This document shows, one piece after another, positions 1 through 7,786 of a DNA stretch of 60,453 bases. Where the stretch lies: contig CANGNF010000031.1 in NCBI GenBank assembly GCA_947455205.1, positions 1 to 60,453 of the forward strand. The letters are read 5' to 3'. The first letter of the stretch is position 1. Each line of letters opens with the position of its first letter. The position numbers and the translations under genes are program-made. This DNA is from Acetobacteraceae bacterium. Its GTDB lineage: Bacteria; Pseudomonadota; Alphaproteobacteria; Acetobacterales; Acetobacteraceae. Under the pieces are notes generated by a model. That model was not told the origin of the DNA, did no database searches, and worked only from the letters and a program-made list of their open reading frames with translations.

Positions 1-1100
1 CCGGCCCGCCCGCCGCCACGCTGCTCGGCCCGCTGGACACGCCGGCCAAGCAGGCCCTGGTAATCGACTTCGACACCGACACGGTGCTGCTGGAGAAGAA
101 CGCGGATGAGCGCATGGCGCCGTCCTCGATGTCCAAGCTGATGACGCTGTACCTGGTGTTCCAGCGGCTGAAGGAGGGCAAGCTGCAGCTGGCGCAGGAG
201 CTGCCGGTGACCGCCCGCGCCCGCAACATGGGCGGCAGCCGCATGTTCGTGGAGATCGGCAGCACGATCTCGGTGGAGAACCTGATCCACGGCGTCATCG
301 TGCATTCCGGCAACGACGCCTGCGTGGTGCTGGCCGAGGGCATTTCCGGCAGCGAGCAGCAATTCGCCGACCTGGCGACCCAGACCGGCCGCCGCATCGG
401 CCTGACCGCCAGCACCTTCCGCAACTCCACGGGCTGGCCGGACCCGGAGCACCGGATGACCTGCCGCGACCTGGCCCGGCTGTCCAAGCGGCTGATCCTC
501 GACTTCCCAGACTACTACCACTTCTTCAACCAGCGCAGCTTCAGCTGGAACAACATCACCCAGCAGAACCGCAACCCGCTGCTGGAACGCACCGCCGGCA
601 CCGATGGCCTGAAGACCGGCCACACCGAGGAGGGCGGCTACGGCCTGGTCGCCTCCACCAAGCGCGGCGACCGCCGGCTTATCGTGGTGGTGAACGGGCT
701 GGCCACCATGCGTGCCCGCGCCGAGGAGCCTGACCGCCTGATGGAATGGGGCTTCCGCGAGTTCGAGAACGTGGTGCTGTTCAAAACCGCCGAGGTGGTT
801 GAGGAAGTGCCGGTCTGGCTGGGCGCCCGGCCGACCGTGCCGCTGATCTTCGGCGGGCGGGAGGGCCGCGACCTGGTGGTGACCCTGCCGCGCAGCTGGC
901 GCCGCAACCTGACCGCCAAGGTGCGCTACGACACGCCGATACCGGCGCCGGTGCTGAAGGGCCAGGAACTCGGCCGGCTGGAGATCGCCGGGCAGGGGGT
1001 CTCCGCCATGTCGCTGCCGCTGCTGGCCGGCGCGGATGTGGAGCGGTTGGGCATGATGGGGCGGATCCCCAAGGTGCTCGGCCGCTGGATGGGGTCGTGA
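1..1100 (+). CDS. dacA: D-alanyl-D-alanine carboxypeptidase (PBP5/6 family), 5' end missing
   Basis: Penicillin-binding DD-carboxypeptidase that trims the terminal D-Ala from peptidoglycan stem peptides in the periplasm. The reading frame is open to the window edge (frame starts at base 3), so the signal peptide and true start lie outside. All three active-site motifs are visible: SxxK as SMSK in PSSMSKLM, SGN in VHSGNDAC, and KTG in GLKTGHTEEGG. A PBP5-type C-terminal domain follows from about base 770. The stop overlaps the tmk start by four bases (GTGA), so the two are probably co-transcribed. Carboxypeptidase followed by tmk, holB, metG and tatD is a recurrent alphaproteobacterial order. 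Confidence 0.93.
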   Translation, partial: GPPAATLLGPLDTPAKQALVIDFDTDTVLLEKNADERMAPSSMSKLMTLYLVFQRLKEGKLQLAQELPVTARARNMGGSRMFVEIGSTISVENLIHGVIVHSGNDACVVLAEGISGSEQQFADLATQTGRRIGLTASTFRNSTGWPDPEHRMTCRDLARLSKRLILDFPDYYHFFNQRSFSWNNITQQNRNPLLERTAGTDGLKTGHTEEGGYGLVASTKRGDRRLIVVVNGLATMRARAEEPDRLMEWGFREFENVVLFKTAEVVEEVPVWLGARPTVPLIFGGREGRDLVVTLPRSWRRNLTAKVRYDTPIPAPVLKGQELGRLEIAGQGVSAMSLPLLAGADVERLGMMGRIPKVLGRWMGS

Positions 1101-1741
1101 CCGCCGGCCGGTTCATCACGCTTGAGGGCGGGGAGGGCGCCGGCAAGTCCACCCAGGCCCGGCTGCTGGCCGCCGCCCTGGCGGCCGCGGGGCTGCCGGT
1201 GCTGCGCACGCGGGAACCCGGTGGCTCCCCGGGGGCGGAGGCGATCCGCGCCCTGCTGCTGGGCAATGCGGTGGCCCGCTGGGATGGCGTGGCCGAGTGC
1301 ATGCTGCACTTCGCGGCCCGGCGGGAACACCTGGCGGCAACCATCCGCCCGGCGCTGGAGGCCGGCATGTGGGTGGTCTGCGACCGCTTCGCCGACAGCA
1401 CGCTGGCCTACCAGTGCCACGGCCAGGGCGTGCCGCGCAGGTTGTGGGATGGGCTGGCCGAGCTGGCGCTGGACGGGCTGCGGCCCGACCTGACGCTGGT
1501 GCTGGACATTGCGCCGGAACGCGGGCTGGCGCGCGTGCTGGAACGCGCCGGCCAGGCCGCCGGCGCCGGCCCGGACCGCTACGAGACCATGGGCCTGGCC
1601 TTCCACCAGCGCATCCACGCCGGATTCCGCGCCATTGCGGCGGCCGAGCCGGAGCGCTGCCTGCTGCTGGACGCCACGGGCACCGAGGCCGCGGTGGCCG
1701 CCGCCATCCTGGGCGCCGTCCGGACCAGGCTGCCGCGGTGA
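1097..1741 (+). CDS. tmk: Thymidylate kinase
   Basis: Phosphorylates dTMP to dTDP with ATP, an essential step in dTTP synthesis in the cytosol. The 214-residue protein starts TAGRFITLEGGEGAGKST, which contains the P-loop GGEGAGKST. The DR(Y/F) motif is present as DRFADSTLAYQ, and a LID region precedes GPDRYETMGLAFHQR. Length matches the family. The GTG start lies inside the dacA stop (GTGA overlap), and its own stop overlaps the holB GTG start by four bases, so dacA-tmk-holB look translationally coupled. No odd features. Confidence 0.96.
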   Translation: MTAGRFITLEGGEGAGKSTQARLLAAALAAAGLPVLRTREPGGSPGAEAIRALLLGNAVARWDGVAECMLHFAARREHLAATIRPALEAGMWVVCDRFADSTLAYQCHGQGVPRRLWDGLAELALDGLRPDLTLVLDIAPERGLARVLERAGQAAGAGPDRYETMGLAFHQRIHAGFRAIAAAEPERCLLLDATGTEAAVAAAILGAVRTRLPR

Positions 1742-2754
1742 GCCTGCCGCCCGAGCCCCGCGCCAACCCCGAGCTGGTCGGCCATGACGACGCCGCCACC
1801 ACGCTGATGGAAGCGGCGCTGTCGGGCCGGCTGCACCATGCCTGGTTGATCGCCGGCCTGCCCGGCGTCGGCAAGGCGACGCTGGCCTTCCGCTTCGCCC
1901 GCTGGCTGCTGGCCGGGCTGCCGCCGCCGGTTGCCGACCAGGCGCCGCTGTACCTGGCGCCGGACAGCGCCGTGTTCCGCCGCATCAACGCCAGCGCGCA
2001 TGCGGACCTGTTCACCATGCAGGCCAATACCGGCGACAAGGGCAAGAAAGAGGTGCTGCGCGCCGAGGATGCGCGCGCCGCCGTGCGCTTCCTGTCCTTC
2101 ACCTCGGCCGAGGGCGGCTGGCGCTGCGTGGTGATCGACGAGGTCGAGCGCGCCGACAGTCTGACCGTGCCGAACATATTGCTGAAGACGCTGGAGGAGC
2201 CGCCGCCGCGCACCGTGCTGCTGATGACCAGCAGCGCGCCGGACCGGCTGCTGCCCACCATCCGCAGCCGCTGCCGCCGGCTGGACCTGCACCCGCTGGC
2301 CGAGGACGCCATGGACGGCCTGCTGGGCCGCTGGCTGCCGGAGCTGGACCAGGGCCAGCGGGCCACCCTGGCGCGGATTTCGGACGGTGCCCCGGGCCGG
2401 GCGCTGACACTGGCGGAAGCCGATGGGCTGGAGCTGCAGGACCTGGTGGACAAGGTGCTGGGCGCCCTGCCGGGGCTGGAGCCGCGCCAGGCCATGGTGG
2501 TGGCGGACCGCGTGGCCGGGCGGCGAGACCCGGGGGCCATGCCGACCTTCTTCGCCCTGCTGCGCCGCGCCCTGGCGGCGGCGACGCGGCAGGCGGCCCG
2601 CAGCGGGGCGGAGGGTTTCGTCACCGCCCGTTCGCTTGCCGAGTGGTCGGTGCTGTGGGATAGGCTGGGCCGCCTGGCGGATGAGACGGAACGCCTGAAC
2701 CTGGACCGCAAGCAGGCCGTGCTGACAGGGCTTTCCTGGCTCTCCGCGCGCTGA
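1738..2754 (+). CDS. holB: DNA polymerase III subunit delta'
   Basis: Clamp-loader subunit that helps load the beta clamp on DNA. The frame is open well upstream inside tmk, but the GTG at 1738 overlapping the tmk stop gives a normal product of 338 residues. The protein has a Walker-A-like GLPGVGKATLAF near residue 40 and the SRC motif in LLPTIRSRCRRLDL, typical of AAA+ clamp-loader subunits. No obvious four-cysteine zinc module is visible, which is common in alphaproteobacterial delta' proteins. It sits between tmk and metG, a standard location for holB. Confidence 0.93.
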   Translation: MSLPPEPRANPELVGHDDAATTLMEAALSGRLHHAWLIAGLPGVGKATLAFRFARWLLAGLPPPVADQAPLYLAPDSAVFRRINASAHADLFTMQANTGDKGKKEVLRAEDARAAVRFLSFTSAEGGWRCVVIDEVERADSLTVPNILLKTLEEPPPRTVLLMTSSAPDRLLPTIRSRCRRLDLHPLAEDAMDGLLGRWLPELDQGQRATLARISDGAPGRALTLAEADGLELQDLVDKVLGALPGLEPRQAMVVADRVAGRRDPGAMPTFFALLRRALAAATRQAARSGAEGFVTARSLAEWSVLWDRLGRLADETERLNLDRKQAVLTGLSWLSAR

Positions 2755-2766
2755 AAGAAAGCCGCA

Positions 2767-4332
2767 ATGTCAACGCATTACTACACAACCCCAATCTACT
2801 ACGTGAACGACAAGCCGCATATCGGCCACGCCTATACGTCCTTGGCGACCGATGTGCTGGCGCGCTGGAAGCGCCTGGCCGGGCATGAGGTGTTCTTCCT
2901 CACCGGCACCGACGAGCACGGCCAGAAGGTGGAGAAGGCGGCGCAGGATGCCGGCATGGACCCGCAGGCCTTCACCGACCAAGTCAGCCAGAGCTTCCGC
3001 GACCTGGCGGTGACCATGGGCTTTTCCAACGACGACTTCATCCGCACGACGGAGCCGCGGCACAAGGCGGCCTGCCAGGCGCTGTGGACCGAGCTGGCCT
3101 CGCGCGGCGAGATCTACCTGGGTGCCTATGAGGGCTGGTACGCGGTGCGCGACGAGGCCTTCTACGGCCCCGACGAGCTGACCGAGCGCGACGGCGTGAA
3201 GTACGCGCCCTCCGGCGCGCCGGTCGCCTGGGTGAAGGAGCCGAGCTACTTCTTCCGCCTGGGCAAGTGGCTGCCGGAACTGCTGCGCCGCTACGACCTG
3301 CCGGAAGGGCACCCCGAGCGCATCGACATCGCCCCCGAGAGCCGGCGGAACGAGGTGAAATCCTTCATCCAGCAGGGCTTGAAGGACTTTGCCGAGACGC
3401 CGCAGAAGCTGGACCTCTCGATCTCCCGCACCTCCTTCACCTGGGGGGTGAAGGTGCCGGGGGACGAGGCGCATGTGATGTATGTGTGGCTGGACGCGCT
3501 GACCAACTACATCACCGCCGCCGGCTATCCCGATGTTTCCGCTGAACGCTGGAAGTTCTGGCCGGCCGATGTGCACTTCGTTGGCAAGGACATCGTGCGG
3601 TTCCATACCATCTACTGGCCGGCCTTCCTGCTGGCCGCGGGGCTGCCGCACGCCAGGCGCGTCTTCGCCCATGGCTGGTGGACGAATGAGGGGCAGAAGA
3701 TCAGCAAGTCGCTGGGCAATGTCATCGACCCGCTGGCGCTGGTGGAGGAGTACGGCCTGGACCCCGTGCGCTACTTCCTGCTGCGGGAAGTGCCGTTCGG
3801 CCAGGATGGCGACTTCTCCAAGGGGGCGCTGGCGCGCCGGCTGAATGGCGAGCTGGCGGACGCGCTGGGCAACCTGGCCAACCGCACCCTATCCCTGATC
3901 CAGCGCAACTGCGGCGGCGTGCTGCCGGCCGAGGCGGCGCGGACCGAGGCCGATGCGGCGCTGTTCGCCAGCGTGGACGCGCTGGTGGCGGGCGTTGAGG
4001 CGCAACTGGACCAGCAGGCCTTCCACCTGGCGCTGGAGACCGTCATGAGCGCGGTGCGGGAAGCCAATGGCTACATCACCGTGCAGGCGCCCTGGGCGCT
4101 GAAGAAGACCGACCTGGAGCGGATGAACGTGGTGCTGCGCCACCTGCACACCGCCATGCGCGCCTATGCCACCGTGCTGCAGCCTTTCATGCCCACCACC
4201 ATGGCCGCCATGCTGGACCAACTGGGCGTGCCGGCCGACCAGCGCGACTTCGCCTCCCTGGCCACGCCCGTCCCGGCCGGCACCGCGCTGCCGCCGCCGG
4301 CGCCGCTGTTCCGGAAGTTCGAGGCCGCCTGA
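2767..4332 (+). CDS. metG: Methionyl-tRNA synthetase
   Basis: Charges tRNA-Met with methionine (class Ia synthetase). The 521-residue protein begins STHYYTTPIYYVNDKPHIG, with the HIGH signature at residues 18-21. The KMSKS loop appears as KISKS near residue 311, in GQKISKSLGNVIDP. The length fits the short form without the C-terminal tRNA-binding domain. The insert carries no obvious zinc-knuckle cysteine set, which suggests the zinc-free type; this is a reading by eye. It starts 12 bases after holB, and its stop shares one base with the tatD start (TGATG). Confidence 0.97.
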   Translation: MSTHYYTTPIYYVNDKPHIGHAYTSLATDVLARWKRLAGHEVFFLTGTDEHGQKVEKAAQDAGMDPQAFTDQVSQSFRDLAVTMGFSNDDFIRTTEPRHKAACQALWTELASRGEIYLGAYEGWYAVRDEAFYGPDELTERDGVKYAPSGAPVAWVKEPSYFFRLGKWLPELLRRYDLPEGHPERIDIAPESRRNEVKSFIQQGLKDFAETPQKLDLSISRTSFTWGVKVPGDEAHVMYVWLDALTNYITAAGYPDVSAERWKFWPADVHFVGKDIVRFHTIYWPAFLLAAGLPHARRVFAHGWWTNEGQKISKSLGNVIDPLALVEEYGLDPVRYFLLREVPFGQDGDFSKGALARRLNGELADALGNLANRTLSLIQRNCGGVLPAEAARTEADAALFASVDALVAGVEAQLDQQAFHLALETVMSAVREANGYITVQAPWALKKTDLERMNVVLRHLHTAMRAYATVLQPFMPTTMAAMLDQLGVPADQRDFASLATPVPAGTALPPPAPLFRKFEAA

Positions 4333-5120
4333 TGCTGGTGGATAGCCATTGCCACCTCGACTACTTCACCGAGGCGGAGATCGAGGACATCGTCGGCCGC
4401 GCCCGCGCCGCCGGTGTCGGCCGCATGGTCACCATCGGCACCCGCTACGCCCAGGCGGAGCGCGTGAAGGAAATCGCCGACCGCTTCCCGGACGTGCTCG
4501 GCACCGTTGGCATCCACCCGCACAATGCCGGGGAGGGCGAGTTGCCCACGGTGGAGCAGTTGGTGGCGCTGGCCGACCACCCCAAGGTCATCGGCATCGG
4601 CGAAACCGGGCTGGACTACTTCTACGACAAGGCCCCGCGCGAGGCACAAGCAGAAAACTTCCGCCGGCATATCCGCGCCTGCCAGGTCACCGGCCTGCCG
4701 CTGGCCATCCATGCCCGCGCCGCGGATGAGGATGTGGCGACGATTTTGGCGGAGGAGCGCGCCGCCGGCGGCGACTTCCCGTTCCTGCTGCATTGCTTTT
4801 CCAGCGGGCGCGAGCTGGCGGAAAAGGCGGTGGCGATGGGCGGCTACCTCAGCTTCTCCGGCATCCTGACCTTCCCGAAGTCGCTGGAGATCCGCGAGAT
4901 TGCCGCCGAGATGCCGGCCGACCGGCTGCTGCTGGAAACCGACAGCCCCTACCTGGCGCCCGTGCCGCTGCGCGGCAAGCGCTGCGAGCCGGCCTATGTC
5001 GCCCACACCGCCAAGGTCCTGGCGCAGGTGAGGGGGGTCGGCCAGGCCGAGGTGGAGGCGCTGACCACGGCCAATTTCTTCCGGCTGTTCCCGAAGGCCC
5101 AATCCCCTGGGGCCGCATGA
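4332..5120 (+). CDS. TatD family metal-dependent DNase/hydrolase
   Basis: TIM-barrel metal-dependent hydrolase of the TatD/YcfH family, linked in other bacteria to 3'-exonuclease and D-aminoacyl-tRNA hydrolysis. The 262 residues start MLVDSHCHLDYF, giving the HxH metal motif. Further metal ligands appear in GIGETGLDYFYDK (Glu), AIHARAADED (His), LLHCFSSG (His) and LLETDSPYLAP (Asp). Placement directly after metG with a TGATG overlap is typical for the ycfH/tatD paralogue. It also overlaps the next gene by four bases. Confidence 0.93.
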   Translation: MLVDSHCHLDYFTEAEIEDIVGRARAAGVGRMVTIGTRYAQAERVKEIADRFPDVLGTVGIHPHNAGEGELPTVEQLVALADHPKVIGIGETGLDYFYDKAPREAQAENFRRHIRACQVTGLPLAIHARAADEDVATILAEERAAGGDFPFLLHCFSSGRELAEKAVAMGGYLSFSGILTFPKSLEIREIAAEMPADRLLLETDSPYLAPVPLRGKRCEPAYVAHTAKVLAQVRGVGQAEVEALTTANFFRLFPKAQSPGAA

Positions 5121-5917
5121 TGCTGAAGGTCACCCTGCTCGGCACCGGTGGCTCCGGCGGCATGCCCATGCTGGGCGGCGCCCAGGGTGAGGGCGACTGG
5201 GGCGACTGCGACCCCAATGAGCCGCGCAACCGCCGCACCCGCACCAGCTGCGTGGTGGAAGGCCCGGACGGCCAGCGCCTGCTGATCGACCCCGGCCCGG
5301 ACATGCGGCAGCAATTCCTGGCCAACCGGCTGCGCGCGGTGGACGCGCTGGTCATCACCCATGCCCATGCCGACCACATCATGGGCATCGACGACCTGCG
5401 CCAGGTCAACCGCAACATCGGCGCCACGCTGGATGTCTTCGGCACCAAGCTGACGCTGCTGAAGACCGAGGATCGCTTCGACTACGCCTTCCGCCCGGCG
5501 ACGCCGCCGATGTTCTTCCGCCCCGCGCTGGAGCCGCGCCGGGTGGAGTACAACGAGACCTTCCGTGCGGCGGGCATGGACGTGACGGTGTTCCGCCAGG
5601 ACCACGGCGTGATGGACAGCCTCGGCATCCGCATCGGCCGCTTTGCCTATTCCACCGACGTGGTGATGCTGCCGGAGGAAAGCGCGCCCTTCCTGGAGGG
5701 GTTGGATACCTGGGTGGTCGGCTGCTTCACCACCGGGCCGCACAAGGTGCATGCCAATGTGGCCCAGGTGCTGGAATGGGTGGCGCGCTACCGGCCGCGC
5801 CGCACGGTGCTGACCCATATGGGCCCGGCGATGGACTACCGGACGCTGCTCGGCTCGCTGCCGCCGGGGATCGAGCCGGGGTATGAGGGGATGGTGCTGG
5901 AAGCGCCTGGGGTTTGA
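5117..5917 (+). CDS. MBL-fold metallo-hydrolase, PhnP-like
   Basis: Metallo-beta-lactamase-fold hydrolase. The zinc motif HxHxDH is present in ITHAHADHIMGIDD, with further His in DHGVMD and THMGPAMD. The N-terminal LLGTGGSGGMPMLGG and the cysteines in WGDCDPNEPRNRRTRTSC resemble PhnP-type phosphodiesterases and related proteins that follow tatD in alphaproteobacteria; the substrate is unknown. The start is one of two adjacent ATG codons (5117 or 5120) overlapping the tatD stop, giving about 266 residues. It is the last gene of the dacA-tatD run and converges on the cyclase gene across only 22 bases. Confidence 0.9.
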   Translation: MMLKVTLLGTGGSGGMPMLGGAQGEGDWGDCDPNEPRNRRTRTSCVVEGPDGQRLLIDPGPDMRQQFLANRLRAVDALVITHAHADHIMGIDDLRQVNRNIGATLDVFGTKLTLLKTEDRFDYAFRPATPPMFFRPALEPRRVEYNETFRAAGMDVTVFRQDHGVMDSLGIRIGRFAYSTDVVMLPEESAPFLEGLDTWVVGCFTTGPHKVHANVAQVLEWVARYRPRRTVLTHMGPAMDYRTLLGSLPPGIEPGYEGMVLEAPGV

Positions 5918-5956
5918 GGACGCTGGAAGCGCCTGGGACTTAGGCGCTGGAAGCGC
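5896..5956. repeat. Three direct copies of a 12-16 bp repeat across two convergent gene ends
   Basis: The word GCTGGAAGCGCC occurs three times, at 5896, 5922 and 5945; the first two copies extend to GCTGGAAGCGCCTGGG. The copies cover the end of the metallo-hydrolase gene, the 22-base gap and the end of the cyclase gene on the other strand. Each copy therefore adds residues to one C-terminus or the other. A short local duplication is the simplest explanation. Confidence 0.8.
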
Positions 5957-7616
5957 CCGCCGGCTGGAGCGCGGCCGCGCTGGTGAAGGCCCGCACCGGC
6001 AGCACCCCGCGCCGACCGCGCACCGCCAGCTCATGCGGCTCGCCGGCCAGGCCCCAGCCGGCGGCCGCCAGCACCGCCTCGCTGACCACCAGTTCCGCAC
6101 CGTATTGCTTGCAGGCGGCTTCCAGCCGGCTGGCGGTATTCACCGCGTCGCCGATGGCGGTCACGGACATGGTGCGGCCATGGCCAAGCATGCCCAGGAT
6201 CACCGGCCCCAGGTGCAGGCCGATGCCGATCCGCAGCGTCTCGCCGGTGCCGGCGGCGGCCTGGTTCAGCCGGTCCAGCCGGCGGGACATGTCCTGCGCC
6301 GCAGCCAGCGCGGCGCGGCAGGCGGCGGCCTCGTCGGGCGGACCCTCGGTACCAAATAGCGCCATCACGCCATCGCCGATGAACTTGTCCACCACCCCGC
6401 CGGCGGCTTCCACCGCTTCCCCCATGGCGCGGAAATACCCGTTCAGCAGGTGGACCACGTCGTAGGGCAGCTTGTGCTCGGAAAGGCGGGTGAAGTCGCG
6501 CAGGTCGACGAAGGCGATGACCACGGGGCGTTCCTCCCCCAGCAGCCGCGGGGCGCGGAAGCGCAGCAGCGCGCCGGAGGGCAGGGCGGCATCCAGCAGC
6601 GGCGCCACCCGCACCGCGCCAGTCGGCCTCAGTTGGCAGGCCAGGCGGATATCCGACGGGGCGCCGACCCGGGCCAGCACGCGGGCTTCCTCCGGCCCCG
6701 GCGGAGGCAGCGACGACCCGGCGCCGGCGACCCTGACCCGGCAGGTGGAGCAGCGCCCGCGCCCGCCGCAGACCGAGGCATGCGGGTAGCCCAGCAGCCA
6801 ACTGGCCTCCAGCACCGTCCAGCCGCGCGGCACCGAGACCTGGCGGCCATCCGGATAGGCCAGGTGCACCTGGCCGGCATGGCGGCGCAGCAGGAAGCGC
6901 AGGCCGCGCGCCGCCAGCACCAGCAGCACCGCCAGGATCAGGCCCAGGCGCATCTGGTTGGCCACCGCGGCGGCGGCGGCGGCATGCTCGGCGCCGGGCC
7001 GGGCGGCCAGGATGCGCGCGAGGTATTCGGGCTCTGACGCCAAACGCAACGAAACCTCGTTGCCGGCGGCGAGCATGCCGGCCAGGCCCAGTAGCGGCAG
7101 CGCCATGGCCAGCACGCCCAGCAGCGGCGCCCAGGTGGCGAACCAGGGCTGCAGCCGCAGCCAGAAGCGCAGGCCGATGCAGGCATGGGTCCAGCCGGCC
7201 AGCAGCAGCGTGGCCTGCAGCACGCCTTGCCAGGGGTCCAACTGCCAGAACAGCACCAGCAGGTTCCGGTAGTAGCCCCAGGCGTGGTCGAAGACGCTGT
7301 CCTGGACGCGGGTGGCGGCGACATGCGGCAGCAGCAGCAGCGGCAGGCAGAAGCCCAGCAGGTACTGCGCCGCCTCATACCCGGTGAAGCGCAGGGTCCG
7401 CCGCCGCCACAGCGCCAGCAGCGCCAGGGCCACATGCAGCACCAGTGAATCCAGCAGCAGCGCCGTGACCGGCGCCGAGGTCACCCAGGGATAGATCGCA
7501 TGCAGCATGGCGTCGGCGGCGCCGATCGAGATCAGCAGCGCCGCGTGGTTCAGCATGTGCAGCAGCAGGTAGCTGAACAGGACCAGGCCGGTGATGAGGT
7601 GCAGGCGTCGGGTCAT
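5940..7616 (-). CDS. Membrane class III adenylate cyclase with diheme-type six-helix anchor and [2Fe-2S] ferredoxin domain
   Basis: Probably converts ATP to cAMP under redox control. Residues 1-240 form about six membrane helices with histidines at 20, 24, 61, 98, 111 and 144, reminiscent of diheme succinate dehydrogenase/fumarate reductase anchors. Residues 245-340 form a ferredoxin domain with Cys 283, 289, 292 and 327 (C-x5-C-x2-C-x34-C, the adrenodoxin-like spacing). Residues 362-545 are the class III cyclase domain: metal-binding Asp371 and Asp415, Lys411, and GDAVNTASR with transition-state Asn493 and Arg497. The Lys411/Asp490 pair suits ATP rather than GTP. The architecture matches the Sinorhizobium meliloti CyaC type, reported as quinone-responsive. 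The dif-like site lies 97 bases upstream of the start. Ligand occupancy is inferred. Confidence 0.88.
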   Translation of the reverse strand: MTRRLHLITGLVLFSYLLLHMLNHAALLISIGAADAMLHAIYPWVTSAPVTALLLDSLVLHVALALLALWRRRTLRFTGYEAAQYLLGFCLPLLLLPHVAATRVQDSVFDHAWGYYRNLLVLFWQLDPWQGVLQATLLLAGWTHACIGLRFWLRLQPWFATWAPLLGVLAMALPLLGLAGMLAAGNEVSLRLASEPEYLARILAARPGAEHAAAAAAVANQMRLGLILAVLLVLAARGLRFLLRRHAGQVHLAYPDGRQVSVPRGWTVLEASWLLGYPHASVCGGRGRCSTCRVRVAGAGSSLPPPGPEEARVLARVGAPSDIRLACQLRPTGAVRVAPLLDAALPSGALLRFRAPRLLGEERPVVIAFVDLRDFTRLSEHKLPYDVVHLLNGYFRAMGEAVEAAGGVVDKFIGDGVMALFGTEGPPDEAAACRAALAAAQDMSRRLDRLNQAAAGTGETLRIGIGLHLGPVILGMLGHGRTMSVTAIGDAVNTASRLEAACKQYGAELVVSEAVLAAAGWGLAGEPHELAVRGRRGVLPVRAFTSAAALQPAGASSA

Positions 7617-7696
7617 TCGGTCGGCAGTGTAGCGGAGAATGCCGCAGCGTACCGTTCCGTTGGCGATGCCGGGCGCCGGGGGCTTTTCCCCAGCCT

Positions 7697-7756
7697 ATCC
7701 ACAGGCGGTCTTATTTTCCATAATGTATCTTATGCGGTCTTTGGATGCCTGTGGAT
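7697..7756. repeat. 10-bp perfect inverted repeat framing the dif-like site
   Basis: ATCCACAGGC at 7697-7706 and its exact reverse complement GCCTGTGGAT at 7747-7756 stand at equal distances, six bases each, from the two ends of the dif-like sequence. Each arm also contains an 8-of-9 match to a DnaA box (CTATCCACA on the plus strand; TCATCCACA on the minus strand). A direct repeat GCGGTCTT occurs at 7705 and 7734. The exact symmetry around the recombination-type core suggests a protein-binding accessory element. Confidence 0.75.
7713..7740 (-). other. Candidate dif site (XerC/XerD recombination site, chromosome terminus)
   Basis: Read on the minus strand, this 28-bp AT-rich sequence has the dif layout of 11-bp arm, 6-bp centre and 11-bp arm. 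The XerC-side arm is AGACCGCATAA (8 of 11 identical to E. coli dif). The centre is GATACA. The XerD-side arm is TTATGGAAAAT (9 of 11 identical to TTATGTTAAAT). The inner palindromic ATAA/TTAT pair is exact. It lies in a 170-base gap between the cyclase and a membrane-protein gene. Left of it most genes run rightward and to the right most run leftward, as expected at a terminus. It could also serve an integrative element that uses Xer, but no such genes are near. Confidence 0.7.
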
Positions 7757-7786
7757 GAGCCTGGCCAGGGGTTTGCCCGATCAGGA

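Noticed and set aside
7707..7746. Phage or integrative element using the Xer site
   Set aside because: No integrase, transposase or phage genes and no second dif-like copy were seen nearby; the flanking genes are housekeeping.
7697..7756. Replication origin (oriC) suggested by two DnaA-box-like words around an AT-rich stretch
   Set aside because: Only two imperfect boxes are present, and the AT-rich centre fits the dif arm-centre-arm layout much better. Gene directions converge on the site instead of diverging.
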